Notes: generated by a model not told the origin, from the sequence alone. 64,000 nucleotides of DNA from Gracilibacillus suaedae (GCF_017599345.1 NZ_JAGFVL010000057.1:1-64000); one strand, 5' to 3'. Shown: positions 27,711 through 37,572, numbered from the stretch's first letter. Numbers and translations are program-made.

Positions 27711-28544
27711 ATGCCAAACTATGTTCCATATTTGATCCTTACTATTATAAGCATAACAATATTGACTATAATAATGGTTCATAAACGCCGATTTGGATTT
27801 ATAGTATTATTTTTCAGTTTTTCTGGGATGGTTTATATAGCAGAATTTTGTGTAATGGTTATTGGAAATAGTTATATTTATTCTCCAGAAATCCTTTCTA
27901 CACCATATTACGATCATACGCTAGGTGCCATTGTTTCTAATTTATTTGTCATCCCTGCCTTAGGTGTACTAGTAGCAGTATATCAGCTGCGGTTTCGCTG
28001 GCTTCTATTTTTTGCAGTAACGTTAATAGGTGTAGAATGGTTATTTGAGTGGCTACATATTTATCATGTAAACTGGTGGAGGAAGGTATATACATTCATT
28101 GCCGTACTGTTCTTCCTGCTGTTATCTAAATTCTGGATGCGTGCTCTTCAAATTGGTACTAGCTGGTCCCGTACTTTATCGTTATGGATGCAAGCCTGGG
28201 GCGGTGTGGGTACCGTGATGTACATAATGTCTGTTACGACAATTCGTTATTATGAAATTGGTTTTTTTGAAAATGTTTATCGTGATAATATATTTTTTTC
28301 ATCGATTATCGGCGTGATAAAAAGTCTCATTTTTGTTGCAGGGATTATGCTCTTTCAAAAATTTCGTTGGCGTTTGATCGCACCTTTTTTGGTTTATGGA
28401 ATTGATTTGCCATTGTACTTTTTTGGTTTACTTGTAGTGGAAATACCATTTTGGCTATATACAATCATTTATATCATACTTGCAACTTTTTTACTTTGGT
28501 GGAGTCAGTATGCCTATTCTGTTATTTGTAAATTTAAACGTTAA
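27711..28544 (+). CDS. Polytopic membrane protein of unknown function
   Basis: The 277-residue protein has about eight hydrophobic segments and short loops, with a distinctive VEWLFEWLHIYHVNWWRK stretch near residues 105-122. It starts 50 bases after the preceding membrane-protein gene and probably shares its transcript. There are no catalytic or transport motifs that I recognise. A terminator-like hairpin follows at 28615-28635. Confidence 0.65.
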   Translation: MPNYVPYLILTIISITILTIIMVHKRRFGFIVLFFSFSGMVYIAEFCVMVIGNSYIYSPEILSTPYYDHTLGAIVSNLFVIPALGVLVAVYQLRFRWLLFFAVTLIGVEWLFEWLHIYHVNWWRKVYTFIAVLFFLLLSKFWMRALQIGTSWSRTLSLWMQAWGGVGTVMYIMSVTTIRYYEIGFFENVYRDNIFFSSIIGVIKSLIFVAGIMLFQKFRWRLIAPFLVYGIDLPLYFFGLLVVEIPFWLYTIIYIILATFLLWWSQYAYSVICKFKR

Positions 28545-28610
28545 TAACGGCAGAGGTATGACAAAACCACAAATATATAAGTCGTGGAAAATCCAAAAAA
28601 ATTCTCATAA

Positions 28611-28640
28611 GAAAAACTGAGCAAAACGCTCAGTTCTTAT
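28611..28640. terminator. Terminator after the membrane-protein pair
   Basis: AACTGAGC (28615-28622) and GCTCAGTT (28628-28635) form an 8-bp stem with a 5-base loop; A-rich before and TTCTTAT after. The T-tract is weak. Confidence 0.55.
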
Positions 28641-28704
28641 CACTAGATGTTAAAGATTTATAATTCCTCTTGCAGCCATTATGAAATGTTTCAACTGCTT
28701 GACC

Positions 28705-28833
28705 ACCACTTCGGCTGCCCACTTCCCTTTCAGTGGGGTTTGCCCTTCAGCTAACTTTTTCGAGCAAAACCCGCTCAAAAAAGTGGATCTTCAGGTCAAA
28801 CAATTCCCACAGGAGTGGAAGTGGGCGGCCTAC
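28705..28833. repeat. Repeat family B, copy 1 (long imperfect palindrome)
   Basis: The outer arms CGGCTGCCCACTTCC (28712-28726) and GGAAGTGGGCGGCC (28817-28830) are nearly complementary. In the middle TTTTTCGAGC and GCTCAAAAAA form an inner hairpin. Related sequence occurs at 45681 and 48401. Open frames across it (28681-28950 plus, 28747-28989 minus) look like by-products of the palindrome. Confidence 0.75.
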
Positions 28834-28997
28834 GTTAATCTCTGCTCTACAACGAATATCAGACCTAGCAACTTGGGTTATTCTCAAGTTTCGTTTATCA
28901 TAGTTCAAAATACGATAGTATCGCGAATTATATGCATTCTTTCCTATTAAACAGATGGGAAGCTGCTTATTCCAAAAAGCAGTGCGCATCGTTTAAA

Positions 28998-30344
28998 TCA
29001 TGAAATAAAAATGCCTAGGATAAGTGCTACGGATAAACCGACAAGGCCTATTAATGTTTCCATAACCGTCCATGATTTCAATGTATCCTTTACATCTAAG
29101 CCGAAGTATCGACCAACAAGCCAAAAACCAGAATCATTGACATGTGATAACACTGTCGCACCTGATGCAACTGCGATAACGATTAATCCTAAAATCGGAC
29201 CTTCAAGGCTTAAGATATCAATTAAAGGGGCAACAAGTCCTGCTGCTGTTACCATCGATACCGTTGCAGATCCTTGAGCAACACGTACGGCTGCCGCAAT
29301 CAAAAATGCAAGTAAAATCGGTGGCAGGTTTGAGCCAGCCATCATGTTACCAATTACATCACCTACACCAGATTGAATTAAGACTTCTTTAAATACACCA
29401 CCTGCACCCGTTACTAAGATAATAATCCCGGCAGGTTCCAATCCTTTCGTTGCAATATCTTGTACTTCCTGACGAGAAAGACCTCGTTTTGTTCCTAAGA
29501 AAATAAAGGTTAAGATCGTTGCAATCGTTAAGGCAACAAAAGGGTGTCCCAAGAAAGTGAATATTTCACGAGCCATATTTCCTTCCTCTAAAAAGAAGTC
29601 CGAAAATGTATTACATAAAATTAATACTAAAGGTGTTAAAATAATGGAAGCAATTAATGAAAAGCTAGGCAATTCTCGATCATCATATTCTACTTCCTCC
29701 ATATTCATATATTCTGGTACAACTACATGCAAACGTTTCGAAATATAACGTGCAAACAGTGGACCAGCAATAATCATCGAAGGTATACCAGCAAGCGCAC
29801 CGAATAAGATAACCCAGCCTAAATCAGCTCCTACTAAATCTGCAACCGCAATTGGTCCGGGTGTCGGAGGGATAAAACTGTGTGTAACCGCTAAACCGGC
29901 AAGTAAAGGAATACCGTAATACAATAATGATTTTCCTGTTTTCTTTGCTAAACCGTATACAATTGGTACGAGAATGATAAATCCGACATCAAAAAAAACG
30001 GGAATTGCTACAAGAAAACCTGTAATACCTAATGACCACTGTGCTTTGTCTTCACCAAGCTTGTTGATCATAGTTCGTGCTAAACGGTCGGCACCACCAG
30101 ATACTTCAAGCATTTGACCAAACATAGCGCCAAGACCGACAACTACAGCGACAAACCCTAATGTTCCTCCCATTCCTTGTTCCATTGTGTCGATTACATC
30201 ACCAAGAGGCATTCCTGCTAAAATGCCGACAATTAAACTGACGACTAATAAAGCAACGAACGCGTGTAATTTCGTTCGAATAACTAGAAATAATAATAAG
30301 AAAATTCCTGCTAGTGCAATAAGTATTAACATTTGATCTGACAT
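28998..30344 (-). CDS. gntP: Gluconate:H+ symporter, GntP family
   Basis: The 448-residue membrane protein has about twelve to fourteen hydrophobic segments. Family hallmarks are visible: GLGAMFGQMLEVSGGADRL, HSFIPPTPGP near residue 155, and GASVLSHVNDSGFW-like GATVLSHVNDSGFW near residue 395. It imports gluconate or related sugar acids. It lies behind the 6-phosphogluconate dehydrogenase gene on the same strand, with repeat A between them, so the two may share a promoter. Confidence 0.93.
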   Translation of the reverse strand: MSDQMLILIALAGIFLLLFLVIRTKLHAFVALLVVSLIVGILAGMPLGDVIDTMEQGMGGTLGFVAVVVGLGAMFGQMLEVSGGADRLARTMINKLGEDKAQWSLGITGFLVAIPVFFDVGFIILVPIVYGLAKKTGKSLLYYGIPLLAGLAVTHSFIPPTPGPIAVADLVGADLGWVILFGALAGIPSMIIAGPLFARYISKRLHVVVPEYMNMEEVEYDDRELPSFSLIASIILTPLVLILCNTFSDFFLEEGNMAREIFTFLGHPFVALTIATILTFIFLGTKRGLSRQEVQDIATKGLEPAGIIILVTGAGGVFKEVLIQSGVGDVIGNMMAGSNLPPILLAFLIAAAVRVAQGSATVSMVTAAGLVAPLIDILSLEGPILGLIVIAVASGATVLSHVNDSGFWLVGRYFGLDVKDTLKSWTVMETLIGLVGLSVALILGIFIS

Positions 30345-30379
30345 GTTGTTTCCATCCTTTGCTTAATTATTTTTATCAT

Positions 30380-30504
30380 GGTGCTAAACGTCTGTAAGAC
30401 CCCTATTTTAAGCTACAAATAACACAAGGATAATGTTTAGCGATAACAGACACGCTAATACCCTAATAAGTTTCGCTAATGATCAGTGGAATCATAGTCT
30501 CACT
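30380..30504. repeat. Repeat family A, long copy 2
   Basis: The left part GGTGCTAAACGTCTGTAAG (30380 on) has an inverted counterpart in ATAACAGACACGCTAA (30443-30458), and the copy ends with ATAGTCTCACTTT. CAAGGATAAT in the centre is shared with the copy at 38368. It fills the gap between gntP and gnd. Confidence 0.7.
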
Positions 30505-31404
30505 TTATGATTTTGTTACATCATGGCCACCGAATTCATTACGGAGTGCTGCGACAACTTTTCCGGTAAATGTATCTTCTTCTTGTGAGCGATAGCGCAT
30601 CATTAATGCCATTGTAATCACAGGGGCAGCCATCTCATAGTCCAGTGCTGCTTCTACTGTCCATTTTCCTTCTCCTGATGAGTACATAATCCCTTTTATT
30701 TGTTCGAGGTTTGGGTCTTTTCCAAAAGCGTCTTCTGTTAACTCCATTAACCAGGAGCGAATAACGGAGCCATTGTTCCACACTTTGGCAACCTTTTCAT
30801 AATCGTAAGCAAAAGGACTTTTCGCGAGTATGTCAAAACCTTCTGCTATGGCTTGCATCATGCCATATTCAATTCCATTATGCACCATTTTAAGAAAGTG
30901 ACCGCTTCCAACAGGACCAGTATATAAGTAGCCATTCGCAACGGTCATGTCTTGAAAAAGTGTCTCTATCTTTTCGAACTCCAGCTGGTCTCCGCCAATC
31001 ATCGTACAGGCACCGTTTCGCGCACCATCAACACCACCGCTTGTCCCACAATCAAAGAAGTAGATGCCTTTTTCTTTACACGCATCCCCTCGCTTAATGG
31101 AATCTTTGTAATGAGCGTTTCCGCCATCAATTATGCGGTCACCGCTTTCAAGGTGCTCAAGTAAAGCATGAAATACAGATTCTGTAGCATCGCCTGCTGG
31201 AACCATCATCCAGACAGTGCGCGGTGCTGGTAAACGACTGATTAACTCTTTTATCGTTGTAGCGGTTTCACAACCAACTGAAGTAATATGTTGTAACGTT
31301 TCTTCATTCGTATCGTGAGCAATAACAGTATAATTCTTATCTAGTAGATTTAGCGATAGTTGGTATCCCATTTTCCCTAAACCTATCATTCCTATTTGCA
31401 TCAT
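30505..31404 (-). CDS. gnd: 6-phosphogluconate dehydrogenase, decarboxylating (short GntZ/YqeC type)
   Basis: The 299-residue enzyme oxidises and decarboxylates 6-phosphogluconate to ribulose 5-phosphate. The N-terminal Rossmann motif is GMIGLGKMGYQL (GxGxMG), with DGGNAHYKDS, GTSGGVDGARNGACTMIGG and the catalytic Lys in GHFLKMVHNGIEYGMMQ. It is the short form of about 300 residues rather than the 470-residue form. The start is the ATG at 31404 with AGAGG upstream. It is divergent from an RpiR-type regulator and upstream of gntP; no gluconokinase gene is in the window. Confidence 0.93.
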   Translation of the reverse strand: MMQIGMIGLGKMGYQLSLNLLDKNYTVIAHDTNEETLQHITSVGCETATTIKELISRLPAPRTVWMMVPAGDATESVFHALLEHLESGDRIIDGGNAHYKDSIKRGDACKEKGIYFFDCGTSGGVDGARNGACTMIGGDQLEFEKIETLFQDMTVANGYLYTGPVGSGHFLKMVHNGIEYGMMQAIAEGFDILAKSPFAYDYEKVAKVWNNGSVIRSWLMELTEDAFGKDPNLEQIKGIMYSSGEGKWTVEAALDYEMAAPVITMALMMRYRSQEEDTFTGKVVAALRNEFGGHDVTKS

Positions 31405-31418
31405 TACCAATCCTCTTT

Positions 31419-31479
31419 CGAAAAAATTTTCGTTCTTCATACATTATACGAAAAAAAATTCTTTTTTCAACCGTTTACA
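31419..31479. promoter_or_regulatory. Control region between gnd and the RpiR regulator
   Basis: The gnd promoter on the minus strand is TTGAAA (31470-31465), 16 bases, TATAAT (31448-31443). CGAAAAAATTTTCG (31419-31432) is a perfect palindrome downstream of it, and GAAAAAAAATTCTTTTTTC-like sequence occupies the spacer. RpiR-family operators are GAAA...TTTC inverted repeats, so both are candidates. A weak cre-like match (TTCAACCGTTTACA, 31466-31479) overlaps the -35. Confidence 0.55.
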
Positions 31480-31545
31480 AAAAATATTTTTTTTCGTAGA
31501 CTAATCCTGTATAATGAGAACTAAAGGTCGTTCAGGAGAATGCTA

Positions 31546-32400
31546 ATGAGAAAAAGAGAGCAAACATGCTTAGATAAGGTACGAAGGAATTATCCGAAAT
31601 TCAGTGTCACAGAAAGAAAAATTGCTGATTATATCTTAGAAAATCCTAATCAAATTATTCATTCTTCGATTAATCAGTTGGCAGAGGACTTAGATGTTGC
31701 AGATTCAACTGTTTTCCGATTTTGTAAGCGGATAGGGTATAAAGGTTATCAGGCGATGAAGATTGCGTTAGCCTCTGAAGTAGTGTCTTCTATACAACAT
31801 ATCCATGAAGAAGTGGACCGTGATGACGAGTTAAATACGGTAGCCGCCAAGGTGTTTCGAACCAATATTCAATCTTTGGAAGAAACATTGAAAATTATCG
31901 ATGAAGAACAATTACAAAAGGCTGTAAATAGCTTATTGTCAGCCCGTCAAATTCACTTTTTTGGTAGTGGAGGATCCAATACAGTCGCATTAGATGCATA
32001 CCATAAGTTTATTCGCACTGGTTTGCCGGTACAAACTGCAGTCGATACTCATTTCCAGTTGATGGCTGCTTCCCAACTGGATGAGAAGGATTGTGCTGTG
32101 CTTATTTCACATTCAGGGTCGTCGAAGGATATCTTACATATTTTAAACGTATTGAGAAAGAATCAAGTAAAAACGATCGCGATTACCAACTTTGCGAAAT
32201 CAACGTTAAGTGAAGCGGTACATATTCCACTATATACAAGTTCTGGAGAAACCGATTTTAGAACAGAAGCATTTTCGTCCCGGATTGCGCAGTTGACATT
32301 ACTTGATTTATTATATGTGAACGTTTTGATGAACAGGGGAGAAGCGGGACAAGAAGCGCTCAATAAAATGCGTGAAGCTATTATGGTCAAAAGAATATAG
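31546..32400 (+). CDS. RpiR-family transcriptional regulator of the gluconate genes
   Basis: The 284-residue protein has an N-terminal HTH-6 domain (residues 1-77, with DVADSTVFRFCKRIGYKGYQ) and a C-terminal SIS sugar-isomerase fold (about 120-260, with IHFFGSGGSNTVALDA and LISHSGSSKDI) that would bind a phosphosugar, probably 6-phosphogluconate. The start is the ATG at 31546 with AGGAG 7 bases upstream. Divergence from gnd-gntP suggests it controls them and itself. Confidence 0.9.
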   Translation: MRKREQTCLDKVRRNYPKFSVTERKIADYILENPNQIIHSSINQLAEDLDVADSTVFRFCKRIGYKGYQAMKIALASEVVSSIQHIHEEVDRDDELNTVAAKVFRTNIQSLEETLKIIDEEQLQKAVNSLLSARQIHFFGSGGSNTVALDAYHKFIRTGLPVQTAVDTHFQLMAASQLDEKDCAVLISHSGSSKDILHILNVLRKNQVKTIAITNFAKSTLSEAVHIPLYTSSGETDFRTEAFSSRIAQLTLLDLLYVNVLMNRGEAGQEALNKMREAIMVKRI

Positions 32401-32655
32401 TAGACGTGGCGCAGAGGTTTATGCTTAATTGCAGATTCTTATTGTTTAATAGAAATTTTTCCTTGGATTTTTCAATTATACGTAAGGAAGGTACAAAATG
32501 GAGCAGAGAAATTAACCAATGGAAGGGAAATGGAAATAGAACCATCTAGTTCATGAGTAACATAGAAGCTCTACTAACATTGGATATGGGTATTAGGTAC
32601 ATTACTTAAATCAAAGCATAGGATGGTTATAGAAATGCTGAAAGGATGAAGAAAC
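32401..32655. other. Non-coding gap
   Basis: 255 bases between the RpiR gene and the cupin gene. No stem-loop, repeat, convincing promoter or gene was found. Confidence 0.3.
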
Positions 32656-33231
32656 ATGTATAACAACCCTAATCCGTATTCATATCCACATTATTCTAAT
32701 CAACCAATGTATAATAATGGAGTGCATTCAGCGCAATCTCATTATCCACCCAACCTTAGTACATCAAACTTTCAAAATGGATATGAAATGGGATTGACTG
32801 ATTATGGACCTAGACCATTTGTGATTAATATTAATGAAGCAACGAAACAAAACAATACGTTTCGAACTGTCATATGGACGGGATCGCAATTCCAAATTAC
32901 GCTAATGAGTATCGGTGTTGGAGGAGAGATTGGCATCGAAATGCATCCTGAAGTAGACCAATTTTTACGCGTTGAACAAGGTCAAGGGATTGTGCAAATG
33001 GGGAAGAACAAGAATCAATTGGATTTTGAAAAATGTATCTATGATGATTCTGCTATTGTCATTCCTGCTGGTACATGGCATAATGTGATTAATACTGGTA
33101 AAGTTCCACTTAAGCTGTATTCAATATATGCACCACCTAATCATCCGTTTAATACAGTTCATGTTACTAAGGCAGATGCGTTGGCTGCGGAAGGTCATCA
33201 TTACAATGGAAATATGGGTTCCTTTTGGTAA
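32656..33231 (+). CDS. Cupin-domain protein with Tyr/Pro/Asn-rich N terminus
   Basis: The 191-residue protein has an N-terminal 40 residues rich in Tyr, Pro, Asn and Ser (NPYSYPHYSNQPMYNN), as in spore-coat proteins, then a single cupin barrel (about residues 70-170). Cupin motif 1 is partly kept in EMHPEVDQFLRVEQGQG and motif 2 in IPAGTWHNVIN; His residues could bind a metal. GAAAGGATG precedes the ATG. A coat-associated or isomerase-like role is possible; substrate is unknown. It is a different protein from the cupin at 55102-55614. Confidence 0.75.
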   Translation: MYNNPNPYSYPHYSNQPMYNNGVHSAQSHYPPNLSTSNFQNGYEMGLTDYGPRPFVININEATKQNNTFRTVIWTGSQFQITLMSIGVGGEIGIEMHPEVDQFLRVEQGQGIVQMGKNKNQLDFEKCIYDDSAIVIPAGTWHNVINTGKVPLKLYSIYAPPNHPFNTVHVTKADALAAEGHHYNGNMGSFW

Positions 33232-33249
33232 GATTAGATCAATTCGAGA

Positions 33250-33293
33250 AGAGCACATTTACTTCTTTAAAGAAGGGAATGTGCTCTATAATT
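33250..33293. terminator. Terminator between the cupin and chemoreceptor genes
   Basis: AGAGCACATT (33250-33259) pairs with AATGTGCTCT (33278-33287), and the inner CTTCTTT/AAAGAAG extends the hairpin; ATAATTT follows. It can serve the convergent genes. Confidence 0.75.
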
Positions 33294-33323
33294 TATCATA
33301 TAAATATGTTTATTTTACATCTT

Positions 33324-35054
33324 TTAATGTACACGAAAACGTTTCGTTAATTGAGCAAGTGATTGCGATAATTCTGTTAGTTTTAAGCCAATCTCGTGTG
33401 TTCTTTCCATTTGACGGATTTGTTCATCACTTGTAGCATACATTTCTTCAGCACTTGCTAATGTTTCTTGAGAGACAGATGCAAAGCTAACAGTTGCTTG
33501 TTCAAGATCAGGTAGAACTTGATGCACGTTTAGCAGTTCATTTTCCATATTGTTAATGCGATTGCTAACCGTATCGATTTGTTCCATTAATTCATCAATA
33601 GATAATTTCGTATCGTTAGCGATAGTTAAGTTAGACGTGATAGTTGTATGCATTTGATCGAATTCGTCGGCTGCTTGTGTTGTTACACTCTCCATTTCCG
33701 AGATGGAGTTAGTAATTTCTTCTGCCGCATTGGTAGCTTGTTCTGCTAGTTTTCTGACTTCATTTGCAACGACAGCGAATCCTTTACCAGATTCATCTGC
33801 TCTAGCTGCTTCAATGGCAGCATTCAACGCTAAAAGTTTGGTTTGTTCGGCTATACCTTTAATTAAATCGACTAAGCTGGTAATGGACGATGAGTGAGCA
33901 TTCACTTGCTGTATCGTTTGATTCAAATGCTCAAAACCTTGCCCAAAGGAAGTAATCATTTCGATTAGCTTTGTCATGTTTTTCTCACCATATGCTGCAG
34001 AGTTATTCATATTCTCCGAACTGTTATCGACCATATTCATATTTTCTAATAAAGAAAAGATCTTTTCCTTCATCTCGTTGAAACTATTAGTACTATGTTC
34101 TGAACTGTTGGCGGTTTGTTCGGCGCCTTCTTTTACAACATTAATCGATTCAATTAATTGATGACTTGATGATAAAGAACTACCTGAAGAATCTTTTAAA
34201 AGATCGCCTGTTGTTTCTAACTGGGAAGTAGTATCAAGGAGTTCTCTCAGCATAAGCCGCATTTGGTTGATCATAGCGTCATAACTTTTATGCAGCGATA
34301 CGATTTCCGGTATGGAAGTATTTATTTCCACCGTATCTTGTAAGTTTCCGTTGCGCGTCTCCCTCATAGTATTTCGTAATTTCGTTAAAGGATTGGTTAA
34401 ACTTCGTACAAAAAATAAAATAATGAAGACTGATATGATTAAACTAACGATGATGACGATAACAATCGTTTGAGCCATATCATGAACCGCATCCATATAG
34501 GATTGGGTAGGGACAACTAAAACATATAGCCCATCAATTTGCTCACTTAAATCTTCGACAATCATGGTATAGTCTGTTCCGTTTATTTCTTTATGAATGA
34601 CACCTTTGTTTAGTTCAATCATTCGATCTATTAAGGAATCAGAAAAAGTAAAGTTACTGTCATTACTGACTTTAAAAGGGGTGACTTCGCGATCAACAAT
34701 ATAGTAGATATCAGACATGATTCCTTCTTCTTCAAGTCTTTCTTTTTGTGAGCGTATTTCTGCCTCGAGTTGTTGCATAAAATATTCATCATCACTAACA
34801 TATAGAAATTTCAGGTTGTCAGCTATGTATGCAAGTAATTCCCCTTCACGTGTCAACCGGTTATCCATTGTTTCCATTGTTGTCTCTTTTGCATTTAGGT
34901 ATGTACTTAATCCGACAACACTTATGGAGATAATTAATAGAGCAAAAAATAAAACTAGTAATCTAGTTTGTAAATTTATCTTTGATAGGAAGCTTTGTCT
35001 ATATTTCTTTTCTTTTTGAGTCTTTTTACCTGATTTACCGAAATAAAACTTCAA
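33324..35054 (-). CDS. Methyl-accepting chemotaxis protein
   Basis: The 576-residue chemoreceptor has TM1 at about residues 33-52, an extracellular Cache-type sensor (55-195), TM2 at 198-220, a HAMP domain (221-275) and a long methyl-accepting coiled coil whose hairpin tip reads [39 protein letters not shown]-like sequence (near 415-455). The start is a TTG at 35054 with GGAGGAT 7 bases upstream. The ligand is unknown. A degraded piece of a similar gene lies at 36219-36285. Confidence 0.93.
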   Translation of the reverse strand: MKFYFGKSGKKTQKEKKYRQSFLSKINLQTRLLVLFFALLIISISVVGLSTYLNAKETTMETMDNRLTREGELLAYIADNLKFLYVSDDEYFMQQLEAEIRSQKERLEEEGIMSDIYYIVDREVTPFKVSNDSNFTFSDSLIDRMIELNKGVIHKEINGTDYTMIVEDLSEQIDGLYVLVVPTQSYMDAVHDMAQTIVIVIIVSLIISVFIILFFVRSLTNPLTKLRNTMRETRNGNLQDTVEINTSIPEIVSLHKSYDAMINQMRLMLRELLDTTSQLETTGDLLKDSSGSSLSSSHQLIESINVVKEGAEQTANSSEHSTNSFNEMKEKIFSLLENMNMVDNSSENMNNSAAYGEKNMTKLIEMITSFGQGFEHLNQTIQQVNAHSSSITSLVDLIKGIAEQTKLLALNAAIEAARADESGKGFAVVANEVRKLAEQATNAAEEITNSISEMESVTTQAADEFDQMHTTITSNLTIANDTKLSIDELMEQIDTVSNRINNMENELLNVHQVLPDLEQATVSFASVSQETLASAEEMYATSDEQIRQMERTHEIGLKLTELSQSLAQLTKRFRVH

Positions 35055-35320
35055 TTTGTAATCCTCCAGTTCCTAGGTAATTATTCTTACATCGACAAAT
35101 TGTATCAAATGAATATTAAGTTAATGTTAAATTTACATATATATTTAGTAAAAAAGTACCATGACGATAGCTGGGAGATAGAAGTGTACAGTGAAAAGGC
35201 AAACTAACCATAACATGCATTACTCGATATAAAGTTTCGATTTTTAATACATTTACCTTAACACTAATATGAAACTTTTCGAATACGATAAATAAAATAT
35301 AAATAAACAGGAGTGAAGTG

Positions 35321-36100
35321 ATGGAAAGTATAAATAAATGGAGTCAGACGCTAAAAATAAAGCAAAACCCACTCCTATCACAACACTATCCAGAAACTGT
35401 ATTATACAGTAGCGATAATTTAAACGATTTTTTAAACCGTTATGCTTTTATTTATGTTAAACCTATCTCCAATTGTAAAGGTAGGGGAGTGGTACAGGCT
35501 GGCACAAACTCAAACGGACAATATACCATCAAGGGGTATACAATGACTGGATCTAAAGTAGATAGAGAATTTAATAGCTTAGAGGCAGTAATAAAGGTTC
35601 TTCACTCTATTTATAGAAGAAAGTTAAATTCCAAGCGTTATATTATTCAGCAGGGTATTTCCAGTGTTACGTCAGATAAACTAGCATTAGGTGTTCGAGC
35701 ACATATTCAATATGTACAAGGTAAATGGGTTTTGGGAGGGATGCTTGGGAAGCTTGCTAATATAGATAGTGGTATTGTCAACCGAAATCGCGGAGCATGG
35801 GCGTTACCAATCAGACAACTTTTATTACAGCATTTACAAATGGATCAACAGCAGGCTCAAAAATTAGAAAGGGAAATAGAGAGAATTTGTATTGAAGTAG
35901 GCAAAGTTTTTGGTGATGACAATAGGCGGATCGTAGAATGCGGAATTGATATAGGTATTGACCAGTTAGGGAAAGTATGGGTATTTGAGGTTAATATGAT
36001 AGGAGCAAGTATTGAATTTTTTTCTTATCTTAAAGATAAATCAATATATAAACAGATTTTAGAAAATCGAAAAAAACGTCGCTTCAAGGATAATGGATAG
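35321..36100 (+). CDS. YheC/YheD-type ATP-grasp protein
   Basis: The 259-residue protein is an ATP-grasp ligase-like fold of the YheC/YheD group, which in Bacillus is linked to the spore coat. Visible features are FIYVKPISNCKGRGVVQ (nucleotide-binding lysine), RYIIQQGI, a LGVRAHIQ segment and a C-terminal Mg-binding stretch IVECGIDIGIDQLGKVWVFEVNM. Most family members are 350-450 residues long, so this is a short version that lacks the N-terminal domain. The start is the ATG at 35321 with AGGAG 7 bases upstream. Confidence 0.85.
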   Translation: MESINKWSQTLKIKQNPLLSQHYPETVLYSSDNLNDFLNRYAFIYVKPISNCKGRGVVQAGTNSNGQYTIKGYTMTGSKVDREFNSLEAVIKVLHSIYRRKLNSKRYIIQQGISSVTSDKLALGVRAHIQYVQGKWVLGGMLGKLANIDSGIVNRNRGAWALPIRQLLLQHLQMDQQQAQKLEREIERICIEVGKVFGDDNRRIVECGIDIGIDQLGKVWVFEVNMIGASIEFFSYLKDKSIYKQILENRKKRRFKDNG

Positions 36101-36579
36101 ATTGAATATACAAATAGAACGGATTAAAGAGTTAGCAAACCTAGAACAATTGATTTAGAAGCATTATTAGACTATAGTACTTCAAATCAGAATGGACAGT
36201 TTTAACATTTGATAGTTTAGAAGTACTGTATTTTGAACTGTTAGTTTGTTCGGTCCCTTCCTTTACAACATTATGGATTTAATTAAGGGCGTGCCAGTAA
36301 GCACCCCCTTTTAGGAGAGTATTCTTTGTACCTTACCATTTCATTGCCAAACTGTAATGGTGTATAAGTGTGGACTAAACGAGGATGCATAATAGAGTGC
36401 CTCCAATCTTTTATAGAAATCTACCGTCACTAAAAACTATATATATTATATGATAAATAGTATTACCAAGCGAATATTATCAGATTTGGTATAATGTACC
36501 ATAGGACAACTGGTAGGTTTATTCTATATTTTCCTCGTTTATCCCCAATCATTTCAGAGTTCATCAATTAGTTGAGAAG
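36101..36579. other. Non-coding gap with decayed sequence
   Basis: The gap contains a chemoreceptor gene relic (36219-36285). The remaining sequence, including GGGCGTGCCAGTAAGCACCC at 36286, is not recognised. No intact gene is present. Confidence 0.4.
36219..36285 (-). pseudogene. Relic of a chemoreceptor gene
   Basis: About 65 bases resemble 34088-34156 inside the chemoreceptor gene at roughly 80 per cent identity, sharing TGAACTGTT, GTTTGTTCGG and TTTACAACATTA in order and in the same orientation. Two bases are missing, so the frame is broken. It suggests that a second chemoreceptor gene once stood here. Confidence 0.6.
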
Positions 36580-37572
36580 TTATACGCATTCTTCTGAGGC
36601 AACATAATCGATTTCAAAGCCGAGATCTTCTATCATTTGATAATCTTGTAGGCGAGCTTGTCCTTCTGTTGTTAAGTAATCCCCAATAAAGATAGAATTA
36701 GCAGGGTAAAGTCCAAATGGTTGAAGGCTTCTCAAGTTCACTTCTCTGCCGCCAGATATTCGAATTTCCTTTGTAGGGTTGGCAAATCGAAATAAACAAA
36801 GGACCTTTAAACAATACGAGGGTGTCAATTCATTAGTACCTGCAAGTAATGTTCCATCAATGGCGTGCAGGAAATTAACGGGGATGGAATCGGCATCCAG
36901 TTCCCTTAAGGCACGCGCCATTTCGATCACATCTTCCTTTTTCTCTTTCATACCGACAATCACACCAGAACACGGAGAGATTCCCACCGCTTTGACGGCA
37001 TTTACTGTGGCAACCCGGTCATAGTAGCTATGACTGGTTGTGATTTGATCATGATGATTTTCGGATGTATTAATATTGTGATTGTAGCGATCTACACCTG
37101 CTTCTTTTAATTGATTGGCTTGCTCTGGTTCTAACAGTCCTAAACATGCGCAAATTTTCATATCGTAATGTTGTTTAATTTCCACAACCGCTGAAGTAAC
37201 CGTATCAAGCTCCCGTTTGGATGGACCACGACCACTGGCGACAATACAATAAGTACCTGATTTCATCTCATGTGCTCTTTTAGCACCTTGGATGATCGCC
37301 TCTTTATCCATCATCCGATATTTTTCAATCGGAGCGGTAGAATCTCTTGATTGAGCACAATACCCACAATTCTCAGGACATAGACCCGATTTCGTGTTGA
37401 TAATCATATTGAGCTTTACTTTGTTTCCATAGTACTGTTGACGAACCTGGTAGGCACTATCTAATAGATTTAATAATTGCTCGTTCGGACAATTTAAAAC
37501 GGAAAGCGCCTCCCGGTTTGATAGTTCCTCACCTTTGAGAGCTTTTCTTGCTAATGATTGCCAAATGCTCAT
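36580..37572 (-). CDS. bioB: Biotin synthase BioB
   Basis: The 330-residue radical-SAM enzyme inserts sulfur into dethiobiotin. The 4Fe-4S cysteines are C65, C69 and C72 in CPENCGYCAQ; further family motifs are YNHNINTSENHHD and the arginine-containing RISGGREVNLR near the C terminus. Length is typical. It follows bioY by 14 bases on the same strand. Other biotin pathway genes are not in the window, so the cell either has them elsewhere or converts imported precursor. Confidence 0.95.
   Translation of the reverse strand: MSIWQSLARKALKGEELSNREALSVLNCPNEQLLNLLDSAYQVRQQYYGNKVKLNMIINTKSGLCPENCGYCAQSRDSTAPIEKYRMMDKEAIIQGAKRAHEMKSGTYCIVASGRGPSKRELDTVTSAVVEIKQHYDMKICACLGLLEPEQANQLKEAGVDRYNHNINTSENHHDQITTSHSYYDRVATVNAVKAVGISPCSGVIVGMKEKKEDVIEMARALRELDADSIPVNFLHAIDGTLLAGTNELTPSYCLKVLCLFRFANPTKEIRISGGREVNLRSLQPFGLYPANSIFIGDYLTTEGQARLQDYQMIEDLGFEIDYVASEECV

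Noticed and set aside
28681-28989. Overlapping open frames of 80-89 codons on both strands
   Set aside because: Both lie across the palindromic family B repeat, which produces mirrored frames; no ribosome site or protein similarity.
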